Counted from the stretch's first letter, positions 13,781-31,087 are shown. The stretch: 64,000 nt of DNA from Eriocheir sinensis (GCF_024679095.1 NW_026111747.1:1-64000); one strand, 5' to 3'. Notes: generated from the letters alone by a model not told the origin. Program-made: numbers and translations.

Positions 13781-15836
13781 CATATACAAAACACAAATAT
13801 AATAATGTAAAATAGTAACAAAAAATAAAGACACAGAATATTAATAAATAATGTATATTTGTATGAAAATAAAGATGCAAAATACACATATAATCATGCA
13901 ATTCAATCAAAATAAATAAAAGAAAATAGCAATAAAATAATGTAAATTTGTGTGAAAACATAAACAAATACACATAAAATAACGCAAATTTGCATAAAAA
14001 TATACATACAAAACACATGATAAATAGTAAATGCGTACATGAATAACCTAAATTTGTATGAAACTATATACAAAATACACAAAAATGGTTTAAATTTGTA
14101 TGAAAAGAAAATAAAATACACTAAAATTTGGTAAATTTAATATTGAAATACATATACAAAATAAACATATAATAATGTAAATTTGAATGAAAATATATGA
14201 AATACATAATAAGTAACGTAAATTTTATAAAATATATACAAAATACACACACACACATTAAATAATGTAAATATATATAAAAAAATAAAAAACACAAATA
14301 GAATAATGTAAAATCGTATCTAAATAAATACACAGAATATTAATAAAATAATGTAAATTTATATGAAAATTAAGATGTAAAATAAAATAACGCATTTTTA
14401 TAAAAATATATATACCAAAACACATATAAAATATTTGAATTTGTATTAGAAATATAAATATAGAAAATGCACCTAAAATAAATGAAATTATTTTGGAAAT
14501 AGATATGCAAAATAAATATAAAACAATGTATCAAAATAAATAAACAAAATACTAATAAAGAATGTGTATTTCAACTGTATAAATATAAATATACAAAATA
14601 CTCCTTAAAATAACGTAAATTTATATAAAACTATACAAAAAATCACAATAGTAATTAAATTTGAATGAAAATAGATATACAAAATACATAAAAAATATAC
14701 CTGAATTTAGTTATTGAAATATATATACACCAACATATACAAAATACACATAGAAATAATTTAAAATTGTATCTAATATAAATATACCAAGTATTCAATA
14801 AAAGTAATGTAAAATTGCAAATAAAATGCAAAATGCCATAAAATAACGCTGAAATAATATAAAATCGTATCAAAATAAATAAACAGAATATCAATAAAAT
14901 AATGCACTGAGATTGTGCAAATACAAGGTCAATATACATGTAACATATAGTAATGCATATTTCAGCTATAAAATATATATACAAAAATACACATACAAAA
15001 TAATTAAATTTGTATTAAAATATATATACAAATGCATATGTAATAAAAGTGAGATATGTATTAGAAATAGATATACAAAATACCCTTACATGAATAATGT
15101 AAATTTGTATCAAAATATATAAATACTACACATAAAGAGATGAGTGATTTCTAAGAAATATACACTAAATACATACATATAAAATGATGTAAATAAGTTT
15201 GCAAAAGCTATATACCAAATACACATAAAATATTGAAAATTCATATCCAAAATAAATGAACAAAATTCTAGAGTAAAAAGAATGTATAATGAAATATATT
15301 AAGGAAAATAATATATGCAAAATATAAATGAAATAACAAAAATTTGTATAAAATATATACAAAAAATACTTACAAAAAATAATTTCAATTTGTATGAGAA
15401 ATAGATATACAATACATATAATTGTAGTTCAATTTGTATTTAAAATACATACAAAATACACATATAATAATGTAAATTTGTATGAAATGAAAATAAATAC
15501 ACATAAAATAACATTTTACATTTGTATAAAATATATATACAAAATACACATAGAATAATGTCAAAATCGTAACAAAATAAATACACAGAATATCAATATA
15601 AAATAATATAAATTACAACCATGAAAATAAAGATATGCCAAAATACCCGTAAATAAAACATATATTTTTACAAAACATATATACAAAATACTTACATAAA
15701 ATAATTAAGTTACATGTATTAGGAATTAATATCACCAAATGCACCTTTCAATAAAATATGATTTATTGTTGAAAAGCGAATATGCAAGAATAACATATAA
15801 AACAATGATATTATTTGGCTTTAATATATATGTATG

Positions 15837-15838
<2 letters not shown>
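13781..15838 (-). repeat. 45-bp satellite, minus orientation, noisy
   Basis: The same monomers now read on the minus strand, as ACAAATTTACATT complements (AATGTAAATTTGTATGAAAAT). The m5-m6 landmark (CACAGAATATTAATAAA) is at about 13,831, 14,330, 14,883 and 15,573. Monomer spacing is irregular and many have single-base gaps. No gene is visible. Confidence 0.88.
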
Positions 15839-15870
<32 letters not shown>

Positions 15871-15889
15871 CGTATATATATGTGGGAAG

Positions 15890-15929
<40 letters not shown>
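15839..15929. repeat. two (TA)n arrays (31 and 38 bp) around a short non-TA bridge
   Basis: TA runs at 15,839-15,869 and 15,892-15,929 flank a bridge containing CGTATATATATGTGGGAAGT. Confidence 0.93.
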
Positions 15930-15932
<3 letters not shown>

Positions 15933-16118
15933 TAAAGAATATGTATATGTGAAATAAATATATATATATATGATATATACATAACCAATATAACATTTAG
16001 TACTGAAAATGCACAAAGAATGTCGTTAGTTTGAGTTAAATAACAAACAAATGCACTTAAAATAACATGATTTTTTTGATATATACAAAATGCATTGAAA
16101 TGATATAGTATAACCCTA

Positions 16119-16124
<6 letters not shown>

Positions 16125-16162
<38 letters not shown>
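16125..16162. repeat. (TA)n array, 38 bp
   Basis: Pure TA run after CCCTATATATG. Confidence 0.95.
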
Positions 16163-16165
<3 letters not shown>

Positions 16166-16283
16166 AAGCATAAAACAATAAATTAAGAATTTATTTTGAA
16201 TGAATATAAATACATAAAACAATGGCAAATTTGTTTCAAAATATATATGCGAATAAACATAAAATAACGTATATTTTCTATAA

Positions 16284-16404
<121 letters not shown>

Positions 16405-16760
16405 AAAGAAATAAATTAAATTAAATACGTATAAAATGTATACAAAATACACACAAAAATAATGTAAGTTCGTGTCAAAATAAATAAAGGTATGTATTTT
16501 CATAAATATAATTATACAAAACCACATAAAATAACATTGATATAAGACTGTATGCAAAATACATAGAAGTAATTGATTTATGATAGATATACAAAATGAC
16601 ACTTAAAATGCCAAATAAAACTATTCTTGTAAAATACATATACATAGGTAATTAAATTTATTAAGGGTAAATATAAATGCACATACAAAATAAATTGTAT
16701 TGAAAAAATATGCAAATACACACATAAACAAGTAAAATTTGCACCAATATATATATGTAT

Positions 16761-16766
<6 letters not shown>

Positions 16767-16854
<88 letters not shown>
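16767..16854. repeat. (TA)n array, 88 bp, at monomer m1
   Basis: On the minus strand the array follows m16 (ATAGAAATATACGTTATTTT) and a TATTCAC m1 start, so it occupies the TA tract of m1. Confidence 0.96.
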
Positions 16855-16857
<3 letters not shown>

Positions 16858-17103
16858 AATACATAAAATAACGTATATTTCTATACGACTATAAATATAA
16901 AACACATGAAATGATGTCTCATGCAATATTAAAATATATATAAAGAAAAACATCAATAACGTAAAATTTGTATAAACTATATACAATACACACAAAATAT
17001 TTGAAATATGTATGATAAATGTAAAATACATAAAATTAGAGTAAATTCTATTGATATACATATACAAATACTTTAAATAATCTTTGTAAATTTTGTATAA
17101 AAA

Positions 17104-17145
<42 letters not shown>

Positions 17146-17764
17146 TGTATATATATACATAACACAAATAGATATGTAAAATGGTATCAAAATAAATACA
17201 TAGAATATATTAAAAATAATGTAAATTTATGTACAAAATACACATAGAATAATATAATTCGTTTCAAAATAAACAGAATATTAATAATAGTATAAATTTG
17301 TGTGAAAATAGTGCAAGAATTCCCATACATAATAACTCTTTTATGTTGGCCTACAAAATCATATAAAATAATTGGATTTATTATTAAATGGGAAATATAC
17401 TGAAATGCAAATGAATAAAAAATTGTATTGAGAATGAATATGCAAACTTTACATCAATGAAGTGAAATTTGTATCAAAATATATATACTGAGTTATATAC
17501 ATAGAAATGAAATCAATTTCAAATGAAAATATACATAAAATACATATAAAAGATAAGTAAATAAAGTGTAAAATATATATATATTAAATATACCTCAAAT
17601 AATGAAAGCTCATTATCAAAACTCATCATAAATTCCAATGAAGAGAACTTATTATATTTAGCAGGAAATAAATATGCAATATACACAAGGTAACAATTTA
17701 TATAAAATATATACTAAATACAAAATAAACTTTCAAAATATATATGAGAATACACATAAAATAT

Positions 17765-17963
<199 letters not shown>

Positions 17964-17973
17964 CACATGCTAA

Positions 17974-18004
<31 letters not shown>

Positions 18005-18551
18005 GTGTGTATATAATATATATAAAATAAATAAAACATCAGTAAGATTAATAACCATTTGTATGAAGATATAAAATATAAAAATACACATAAAATAAAC
18101 TAAATTTGAATAAATATAAACAAAATAAACTAAAACTATTTAAATTTGTGTGAAAATATATATACAAAATACACACACATAAAATTAGGAAAATTTATTG
18201 AAACACATATACAAATACTTTTCATAAAAATAATTTTATTTGAATGAAAATATATAAACAAATACACTTAAAATGGCAATAAATTTGTATAAATATGTAT
18301 ATATAAAATACACTTTAAATAATATAAAATTGAAATGAATATATAAAATACACAAAAAGAGCATCTAATTTTATGAAATAAATATATAATACACACATAA
18401 ATTGTTAAATTTGTGTTACAGAAACTTACATATACAAAATACACAGAGAAAATAATAATTATATTTTGAATTAAAATAAATAAAAAAATACACTTAAAAT
18501 AACGTAAATTTATTATAAATATATACAAAATACATTAAACATTATATGTAT

Positions 18552-18554
<3 letters not shown>

Positions 18555-18602
<48 letters not shown>

Positions 18603-18615
18603 ATATATATATATA
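18555..18615. repeat. (TA)n array, 61 bp, with phase break
   Basis: TA run with an extra A pair near 18,599-18,603 that flips the phase. Confidence 0.94.
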
Positions 18616-18955
18616 GAAATATTTAATAAAATGTGTCAAAATACCTTTACATATTATTAAAATAAATTTTGAAAATTAAGATACATGTATAACATTTTTA
18701 TAAATATGTGTAAAATACGTAAATATTTGATTTGTTTAAAAATAATGCAAAATACCCAGATACAATAAATTAAATGTGTGTTAAAACAATGCAAAATATA
18801 TATAAAATAATGTAAATTTGACTTAAAATATATATAACGAAAATTTACCTTAAAATATCTAAAAAGAAATTCAGTATGGGTACACCAGAAAATATATATA
18901 TACGAATACACATAAATAACGTAGGGTTTCATATGTAATAACAATATGTATAGCA

Positions 18956-18987
<32 letters not shown>

Positions 18988-19084
18988 AATATTATATAAT
19001 ATATGTATATATGTATGTGTATATATGCAAAATACACACAGCCGAATGATTAACACAATGGAAAGTATGTATGTATATATATAT

Positions 19085-19127
<43 letters not shown>

Positions 19128-20496
19128 AAGTATCAATAAAACAGATTGATTTGACATGAAATATGTATACCAAAGTACACATAAATTGGAGTGAGATTTA
19201 TATTGAACCCATATACCATTTTAAAATAATTAAGTTGAGTGAAAGTATAACAAAGCCGTGCACTGGAGTATGTTGTGTAGCTATATTTGCAAATACACTT
19301 TAAATAGTATAATGTATAATGTATATATATATATATATATATATACATATATATATAATATATGTAAAATTGTAAAAATATATACAAAATACACATAGGT
19401 AGTAAATATTATCAAAATAAATAAACAAATATCAATTAAACAAATGGGAATTTAATATGAAAATAAAGATACAAAATACTTATATATACTACTTACTGAC
19501 ATATAAATATATATGCACAAAATACATAGCCATTAAATTTATTAAAATAGAAAACACAAAATACCTTACAATAAAAAGAAATGAATTGTGTTAAGAGAAT
19601 AGATATGCAAGAAATACTCTTCAATAAATAACAGAATTTATCATTATCCCATGAATACTCATAAAATAGAATAAATTTTACATAAATTATGCGCTTATAA
19701 AATACATATAAAATTATGTAAATATTTATTAAAATATATACCCAAATATTTTATCAAATAATGTAATTCATCAAAATAAATAAACAAATTCTAGATAAAA
19801 GATATTATATTTGGGAAATAAATATACCATACATAAAATAATAAAGGAATTATATATAAAATTTATACAAAATACACAATTTTTTGTATATTTGTATTAA
19901 ATAGATATAAATATACTGTAAAAGTTAAATTTGTATTTAAATGCAGCCTTTAAATACTCATAATAAAATAGTAACCAAATTTGTATGAAATGAAAACAAA
20001 TACACATAAAGTAACGTACATTTTATAAAATATATATACACAATACACATAGAATAATATGAAATCGTATCCAAAATATACACAGAAGATATCAATACAA
20101 AATAAATGTAAATTTGTATAAAATAAAATGCAAAATATTATATAAAATAACATATTTTTTAAAATACATAAAAATACACATAGAATAAATTTGCATTAAA
20201 TTAATATACATAAATATATACAATATAAAATCAATTGTTTTGAAAATGCAAGCATCAAACAATGTAAATTTGTTCACATCTATATACGAATACTTTCATA
20301 GATCAACGATTTCTCTGAAATATATACTTTAAATACATGAAATTAATAGCAAATACGTATAAAATATATGTAAATACGCTAAATATTCATAAAATCATGA
20401 AAATAAACCAAGCAAAATATCAATAAAAGAGATATTATTATTTATATAGTAATACTATATAAAATACTTACTTTAAATAATCAACAAATATACATA

Positions 20497-20510
<14 letters not shown>

Positions 20511-20574
<64 letters not shown>
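20511..20574. repeat. (TA)n array, 64 bp
   Basis: Pure TA run, flanked on both sides by short TA runs containing ATACATAT or ATGTATAT. Confidence 0.95.
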
Positions 20575-20583
<9 letters not shown>

Positions 20584-23500
20584 ATTGGCAATAATGTAAA
20601 ATTGTATTAAAATAAAGTACTGAAATGTTAATAAAATATGGGTGGCATGTATATAAAATTTAAGATACAATACCCGTAAAATAACAACTTTTTTTATAAA
20701 ATATATATACCCAAATACCTTTAAATATTTGAGTTTATTAAAATAAATATACAAAATACCTGTATACAATAAAATGGCTTGTATTGAAATATAGATATAT
20801 ACATAAAGGCAGTATCAAGTTTGTTTAAAAATATATACGAATACACATAAAATAACGTGGATTTCTATGAAATATATACAAAATACACATAAATTAAATA
20901 AATTAAATAATCAAAATAAGTAAACAGAAGACTCCAATAAAATAAATATTTAGGAAAATATATATAGAGAAATACAAATAAAATAACAAAAAGAATTTGT
21001 GTAAAATATATATAAAAATACACAAAAAATATTTAAAATTTGTTTGAATATAGATAGCCTGAAAAATACACATAAAATTAAACTTAATTTGTTAAAATAC
21101 ATATAATACATGAAATAATGTAAATTTTATGAAAATTTATAAAAAATACAACAAAATAACATAAATTTGGATAAAATATATATACAAAGGCAAATAAAAT
21201 AGTATAAATATGCATAAAAAATATATACAAAATACACATGGAACAATATTAAATCATCAAATAAATAAACAAAGAAATATCAATAAAATAAAAGTGAAGA
21301 CATGCAATAAGATGCAAAATACCCATATAATGTACATATTTGTATATAAATATATATACTAAAAATACATTAAATAATTAATTTATTAAAGTGATATAGT
21401 GCACAATAAAAAGTAAATTTGTATTGAAATGAATATACAAATACTCTTCAATAATGTGAAGATTTATGTCAAATTATCCATACAGAAATGCTCATAAAAT
21501 AGATAAATTTCTAAGTATACTTTAAAATACATATAAATTATGTATTTAAAATATATACAGTATCGTAAATTCATCAAAATAAATAAACAAAAATTCCGAT
21601 AAAAGACCAATATGTTTGTAGGAAAATAAATACAAAAATACATAAAAATAAAATTTATATAAATATTTATACAAAATACACAATTTTTTATATATTTGTA
21701 ATGAAATAGATATAAAAATATACATATAAAGAAAGTTAAATTTGTGTTTAAATACATGTACAAAATACTCAAAATAATGTAAATTTTGTAAAGAGGCGTA
21801 ATACATAAAATGCTTTGTTTTATGAAATATATACAAAATACACACATAAGAATAATGTAAAAAATCGTATAAAATAATACACAGAATATCAATAAAATAA
21901 TGTAAGTGCATTATAAAATAAAAGATACCAAGCCTTACACTCAAAATAAAACATTTTTAAAATACATAAAAATACACATAGAATTAATTAAATTGCATTA
22001 AAAAATTAATATGCAAAATGCTATGTAATAAGAATAAATTTGTTTGAAAAATACAAAATACACATGACATTAGTAAATTTGGAAACATAATCTTTATGTA
22101 CGAATGCTCATAGATCAAGGAAGTTTCTATAAGTATATACAAAAATACTGTGAAATTAATAATAAATACATGATAGCATAAAAATATATGTAAAATACAT
22201 TAAATGATAACCAAATCGCATTAAAATAAATAAACAAAATATCAATAAAGAATGTGTTATAGTGAATATATAAAAATACACTACAAAAAATACACATAAA
22301 ATAAATAACCCACACAAATAATTAATTTACAACAGCAATGGATAATATGAACTATACATGAAATTAGGCAGATTTGAAATATACATATGCAAATACACGA
22401 TAAACAATATAAAAATTATGCAATATATAAGCAGTACTCAGAATAAAATAACGTAAATTTGCACAAAATATAAACAAAATATGCATTAATCAGTAAAATG
22501 TGTATAAATATATGTAAAATACACATAGAATAATGTAAATCGTTTCAAAATAATAAACAGAATATCAATAAAATGAGTATGAGGTGTATGCAAATAAGAT
22601 ACGAATTCATATATAATAACGCATGTTTTCGAAATACATACAAAAACACATAAATAATTAAATTTGTATTAAAATAAATATACAAAATGCACATTCAATA
22701 AAAGTAAATTTGTGTTAATAGATATGCAAAATACAGATCAATAATGTAAATTTGCAACATCAATATAACCTTTGAATACATAAAAATAGAAATTAATTTC
22801 TGAAAATATATACAATACATATAAAATGATGTAAATAAATTGCATGCAATGCAAATACACACAAAATAATGTAAATTCATCAAAGTAAAGACCAAAGTTC
22901 CGATGAAGCAGACGTATATTTGTAGGAAATAAATATACAAAGCCCATATAAAATCACGATGAATTTGTAAAATATATAAAAAAACACAAATAATTTTCAA
23001 TTGTTTGAAAATAGTGCTAAAATAGCATATAATTGGATTAAATTTGTATTTAAATACGTTACAAATACACATAAAATAATATAAATTTGTATAGAATTGA
23101 AATAAATACATAACATGACTACCATTTATTATGCAAAATATATATACAAAATACACATAGAATAATAAAATCGTATCAAAATAAATACACAGAATATCAA
23201 TGGAAATAGCGCCATTTATGAAAATAAAAGAGCTAAATACCGCCATCGTATGCATAAAAATACATATACAAAAATACATATAGAAATAATTGAATGTGCA
23301 TTAGATATTATATAATACATACACATAAATAAAAATAAATTTGTATTGAACAAATATACAAAATATACATAAAACAATGTAAATTGTTTAAATATGTTAC
23401 GAATACACGTAAAATGATGCTAATTGAGATGATGTAAACACTGGAAATGGCAAATAACGACGATTTTGACCTTAAATGTATGTACCAATGCATTGAATAA

Positions 23501-23682
23501 TCAACAGTATAAGCAGCAAAAATGTATACAGGAAACACAAATGAGATAACAAGTCAATTAAAATAAATCTACACAGATAATCAATAAGAATAATGAGTTA
23601 TTGTGAAATATTGGTAAAATACCCATAAAATAAAGCATTTTAATATGTATGTAACATATATATATATATATGTATGTATATG

Positions 23683-23686
<4 letters not shown>
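20575..23686 (-). repeat. 45-bp satellite, minus orientation, noisy
   Basis: Landmark m6 is at about 21,881, 22,556 and 23,188. The spacings of 675 and 632 bp are close to, but shorter than, the 700-710 bp repeat, consistent with lost monomers or bases. Open frames of up to 194 codons (22,695-23,279, minus) are satellite translation. No gene is visible. Confidence 0.88.
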
Positions 23687-24021
<335 letters not shown>

Positions 24022-24451
24022 GTTTGTTAAAAAAGTATAAATACATAAAATGCCATAGATTTGTTTCAGGAAATATGTATGCAAATACACATAAAATAAC
24101 GTAGATTTCTATAGAAATATATATACAAAATACACATGAAATGAATAAATGCTGATGAAGAAAAATGTGCCTAGAATACACATAAGTGAATTCTTGTCGA
24201 AATAAATGAAATAAGTGCAGTAAAAGAGTAACATGTAAATATAAATACAAATATATATAAATAACACAAATTTAACTTGTAAAACTATATACAAAAATTC
24301 ATACAATAATTAAATTTGTATGAAAATGAATATACAAAATACATATCAGAAATAAGCTACACAACATTTAATTTAAATATATATACAAAATACATAAAAT
24401 AATGTATATTTTGTGTGAAAATATTTATATAAATACATATAACGTAATTGC

Positions 24452-24454
<3 letters not shown>

Positions 24455-24521
<67 letters not shown>

Positions 24522-24523
24522 TA
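24455..24523. repeat. (TA)n array, about 69 bp
   Basis: TA run with one phase break near 24,514. Confidence 0.95.
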
Positions 24524-24608
24524 AAAATATTAAGTTTTCTGTAAAAATATATACAAAATGCACATAGGAAATAAGTGGGTTGCATGTATGTATATGTGTA
24601 TGTATATG

Positions 24609-24612
<4 letters not shown>

Positions 24613-24655
<43 letters not shown>
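24613..24655. repeat. (TA)n array, 43 bp, preceded by GTAT repeats
   Basis: TA run preceded by GTATGTATATGTGTATG, a mixed TA/TG microsatellite (24,585-24,612). Confidence 0.95.
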
Positions 24656-24658
<3 letters not shown>

Positions 24659-24773
24659 AATGAAATACTATTATAAATATATGTTATACAAAATACCAAT
24701 AAAATAATGAAATTTCTATAAAAAATATATATACAATGCACACAAAATAAAATGGAATTAGCTTATATATATG

Positions 24774-24805
<32 letters not shown>

Positions 24806-26277
24806 TGAAATAAATATACAAATATGTATACAAAATACCTATGTAAGAGAAATAATCTAAATTCATCGTTAAATTTACAAAAATACCAATAAAACAATGT
24901 AATTTTGAATATAGTAAATGAAAATACCTTAAAAATAACACAAATATAATTCCAAATATACACACATAAATAATTTAAAATTAGATGAAATAAATATACA
25001 AAATAAACATAAAATAAGGTAGAATTTGTAAAAGAAATATGTCATGCAGGGCTCACATAAAGTAATAGAAATTTGATTGAAATATACAGAAATACACATA
25101 AAATAATAAGATTTGTGAATATGTATGTAAAATAAACATTAAATAGTAATAGTAAATTATAAAAAATTTATATACAATACCTTATACAATAGTATGAAAT
25201 TAAGAGTATAAAAATGAAATCCAACAAATAATAATAAAATAATATTATATATCTGAATGAAAGAAATAGATTTACAAAACCACACCTAATTAAAATTTGT
25301 ATTAAAATATATAAACCTTATAGAATAACCTTAATTTGTATAATAGATATTCAAAAATACACATAAGACTAGAATTAGAATTTCTTTTAAAATATATATA
25401 CTAATGCCGATAAAATATTGTAAATTTATTAATAAATATATAAACAATGCACATAAAATAGCACATTTGTATAAAATATATATAAAATACAAATAGAATA
25501 ATGTAAACCATGTCAAATAAATCACAGAATATCAATAAAATGATATAAATTTGGATGAAAATGAATACCCATGCCCGCAAAATTAAATATTTTTTATAAA
25601 AACCACATAAGCAAAATACATAGAATAATTCAATTTTATTAAATTAGCCTTAAAATGCACGCCTATTAAAAATCCAATTTGTGTGAAAAATGCAAAATAC
25701 ATAAACAATGTAAATTTGTTTTCAAAATGTATACTGAATGCACATAAAAGATAACGTAGTTCTATGCAAATATATGTACCAAATAACTGAAATGACAATA
25801 GAATCCCACAGCAGAAATAATAATAATACAAAATGCACATTAAATAATTAACAGTTCCATTAATAAGAATTGATCAACAAAATATCAATAAAGAATGTGT
25901 ATTTGTGTAAGAAATATATATAAAATGCCATATAAAATAACCAGTTGCTAAACTATATAAAATACACATAAATAATTGAATTTATTGTGAAATAAATATA
26001 CAAATACTATTAAATTAGGTAGAATTTGAATTGAAATACATTTACTAAAATGCACATAAAATAATGTAAATTTAGTGAAAATATATAAGCAATACCAGCA
26101 AAAATAACGTAAAAATTTGTATAAAATATAAATACAAAAGTACATTAAATAATTATAGAAATATGTAAAAATATATGCAAAACACAAAACAAAATCGTAT
26201 CAAAATAAATACAGATATTGATAAAATAATGTAAATTTGTTTAAAAATAGAGATGGAAAATGCCAATGAATAACATT

Positions 26278-26377
<100 letters not shown>

Positions 26378-26987
26378 TAAATATACATAAAATAATTTGT
26401 GTTAGAAATGTATATGCAATTATAAAACAATGTAAATTTGTTTCCAAAATATATATACGAATACATATAAAATAACGTAGATTTCTAAAATTATATATAC
26501 AAATACACATAAAATAAATGAAAATATGTAAAAAGTAACAACCACAAATACACACATAAATAATTCAGTATCAAAATAAATAAAACAAAATGCTGTAAAG
26601 AGATATGTATTTGTATAAATATAAATATACAAATACACATAAAATAACATAGAATACAACCTTAACTAAAAAATACACCGTAATTAAATTTTGAAAATGA
26701 ATATACAATACACCACTTATAAAATAAGCTAATTTGAACTGAAATATATAATACAAAATAAAAAATAATGTAAATTTGTCAAAATATTTATAAAATACAC
26801 TATGTAAATTGATGTAAAAATATAAATAATATACATAAAATATTATGTCCGTATTGTATCAAAATAAATAAACAAAATATGTGTAATACATTGAATGAAA
26901 ACATATACAAATACACAAAAAATAGCAAATTTCTATCAAAATAATAATAACACAGAAATGCATGAAATAGTAAAGTTGCATGGTATA

Positions 26988-26995
<8 letters not shown>

Positions 26996-27033
<38 letters not shown>
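26996..27033. repeat. (TA)n array, 38 bp
   Basis: TA run preceded by TATATATATGTG. Confidence 0.93.
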
Positions 27034-27037
<4 letters not shown>

Positions 27038-29805
27038 CATATACATTGATAAAATGCTGTATAAAATGTGTATACAAAGCCTATATGAAATAAATCTAAA
27101 TTCATTAAATCAAAATAAATTAACAAAAATACCAATAAAATAGCAAATTTTGATTTGAAAATATATATAGAAAATACACTTAAAACTAACTAAATTAAAA
27201 TAAATATACACATAAAGTAATTTAAAATTGAATTAAAATGCCTATTCAAAATAAAAACTTATAAATAAAATTAAGTGTAGTAAATATATGTACTAAAATA
27301 CACACGTAAATAATAAATTTGTATGAAATATATGAAATATACACATAAATATGTAACAATTTTAACATGAAAACATAATTAAAATAAACGTTAAATAATG
27401 TAAATGCATTTAAATTCATATACGAAAAGTACGAAATAATGAAATTCGTATCCGATAAGCAATACCAATGAATAGCTAATGTTTGAGATAATAAGTTACC
27501 AATACCCATAACATAACTAAAATTTGTATTAAATATATACAAAAATAGAATAAATCTGATTTTAACATGAAAATGGATATACAAAATAGCAAACTAGTTA
27601 AATTTCTTTTGAAATATATACAAAATATTGTAATCTTGTCAAAATATAAAGAGAAATACACACATAAAACCAGCAAATTTAATATAAAATATATGTAAAA
27701 TACATTAAATAATTGAAAGATGCAAAAAAAAATTGCCTACAAATACACATAGAATGATAGCAAGTCATGTCAAATAAATTCACAGAGAAGTCAATAAAAT
27801 AATGTAAATTTCTCATAAATTTACATTATACTATAATAATTAATTTACAATATTAAAATAAATATACAAATACACACGCCTGTAAGAGTGAGATTGTATT
27901 GAAGCGGTATGCCAAAATACCCATCAATAATGTATATTTATGTTAAAATATATATACTGAAAAACAAATAAAATATGTAAATTTTATGTATATAAAAGCT
28001 AAATAAATAGTGTAAATACGTATAAAATATACATACAAATACTCTAAAATAAAAAAGTTCAAAAGATTTCGTATCAAATTCCATTAAACTAAAATTTCAG
28101 GTACAAAATGCTTATGCTCAATGTGGAAAAGCTCGATACTAAAAATATTATGTAAAATAACTACAAATTTACAGCAAAATATATGCACAATAATACTGAA
28201 AAAATATTTTCAGATTTAATGAAATAGATGTAAAATATACATAAAATTAAGATAAATTGTATTGACCATGCTAAATACACATAAAATAAAATGTAATTTG
28301 GCCTTGAAATGTAACAATAGACATAAAGTAAATTTGTGTAAAGCATATATAAGAAAATGCACACAAATATGAAGTAACAAATATATGAAATAAAAGAAAT
28401 GTATACAAAATGCACATAAGAAGAACAATGTAAATCATTATCAAAAATTAATACACAGAATATCAATAAAAAAAATGAAAGATTGTATGAAATAAAGAAT
28501 GCAAAATACCCATAAAAAATATGTTTATAAAATATGTACAAAAATACACATGAAATAATTAAATTTGTGTTAAAATAAATATACAAAATACTTATGAAAT
28601 ATATACAATACACATCAAAATGTAGTAAATTTGTATTAGAAATGGAATATACCGACTCACATAAAAACAATATAAATTGTTTAAAATATATATACAGGTA
28701 TATATAAAAAAAAGTAGTTTTATAAAAATTATATAAAATACACATAAAATAATGCAAATAGAAAACATAAAATATATAAAATACACATAAAATAATGAAA
28801 ATTCATGCGCAAAATAAATAAACAAAATACAAGAAGATATGGAAAACTGCGTGAAAGATATAAATATATAAAAATACACATAAAATAACGTAAATTTATA
28901 TGAAACTTTCTTCAAAATACTATAAGACATTAAATTTGACATGAAAATGAATGCTTCAAAAATATACATAAAATAAACAAAATTTTGTTAAATGTAAATA
29001 CATAAAAATAATAAAATTTTTAAAATATATAAACAAAATACACATTAAATAATGAAATAAATATATACAATACAAAAAAATACACACACATATAATAATG
29101 TAAAATTAATCAAAAGACATAAACAAAATACCATTAAAAATGCAAATTGTATGAAAAATATATATAAACACACATAAAATGGTAAATTTCTATAAAATAT
29201 GTTACAAAATGCACCAAGAAATAATTTAAATTTTAGCATGGCTAAATAAAAAATACACATAAATAAGGCAAATTTGTGGTAAAGACAGGCCACTTAAAAA
29301 TAGTAGCAAATTTGCAATATAAAAACAACATCTGAAATGCACATCAAATGAAGTGAAATAGCTATAAAATTAAATATACAAACACACATTAAATAATGTA
29401 AAATGCGTATAAAAGCTATGTATAGAAAATACACATGAGTATAATCTGAAATTCGTATCCGAAATAAATGATCAAAATTCCGATAAAATAATGTATCATT
29501 TTGAATTCAGAAAATATATATATAAGAGAATACGCATAAAAAATAACGTGAAATTACAAATAAATATACTTAAAATAGAGCCAAAATAATTTAAGGATTT
29601 CAATATAAAATAAATATAAATAAACATAAACATAAAAGGCAAAACGGAATTTGTAATAAAAATATATCATTCAAATTACACACATAAAATAATGTGTAGT
29701 TTATATGAAAAGTATATATACAAATACATATAAAATAACATAGAATTGTGTATAAAATATATATTCATAAAATTAACATGAAATAAATGGTAAATACTGT
29801 ATAAA

Positions 29806-29919
<114 letters not shown>

Positions 29920-30765
29920 CTACGTATCAAAAAAAATCAGGAGAAAATACATATAAAATATTATATATGCTGAGATGAAGAAAATAGTATGAAAATATAC
30001 ATCCTACATAAACTAAAATTTTATATTAAGAAATATATTCAAAAATACAAAGAAATAATTTGAATTTGATTATGAAAATAGATATACAAAATACACATTG
30101 ACTAGGACAAATTAAATTTCTTTTGAAATATATATACAAGAATACCCATGAAATATTGTGAAATTTTGTCAAAAATATAAACAATATACTGCCAAATAAC
30201 ATAAATTTACATATAAATATACATACAAAATACACATTAAATAATGGAAAATGTTATAAAAATATATACAAAATACATAGAATAATGTAAATCTTATCGT
30301 AATAAATGAACAGAATATGAATAAAATAATAACAAAATTCTATGAAAATAAAAATTCAAAATACCCATAAAATAACGCATATTTGTATAAAATATATAAA
30401 CAAAACACACATTAAATAAATGCAAATACATTATAAAAGAATATGTACAAAATACACATATAATCCCCTTATGTAATTCGTATCAAATTAAATAAACAAA
30501 ATATCAGTAAAGAATGTAAATTTGTATGAGAAAACATATACAAAATTCACATAAAGATAACGCATAAATTTTTATAAAAATATATGTACGAAAATGCACT
30601 ATAAAATAAGAAGTAAATTTGCATGAAAATATGTCTCCTATAAAAACACACTTTACATAATATAAATGAGTGTAAAATATAATATATAAAAACCTGTAAG
30701 TAATCTAAATTCGTATCGAGAGTTAAATTAACAACAAATACGATAAAATAATATGTAATTTTCAG

Positions 30766-30867
<102 letters not shown>

Positions 30868-30999
30868 CTTATACAAATACATATATACATGAAAATAGAT
30901 TTAAAATTGGATTAAATAAATAGAAAAATAACACATAAAATTAGGTAGGAAATAAAATTTTAATAAAATATATATAAAGTTACATAAAATAATATATTG

Positions 31000-31002
<3 letters not shown>

Positions 31003-31083
<81 letters not shown>
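31003..31083. repeat. (TA)n array, 81 bp
   Basis: Pure TA run only about 140 bp from the preceding one. Confidence 0.97.

Positions 31084-31087
<4 letters not shown>

Noticed and set aside
13765..13790. Orientation switch as a simple fold-back read artefact
   Set aside because: Flanking monomers on the two sides are not reverse complements of each other in order (m1 against m6/m7), so it is not a plain hairpin. Assembly misjoin is not excluded.
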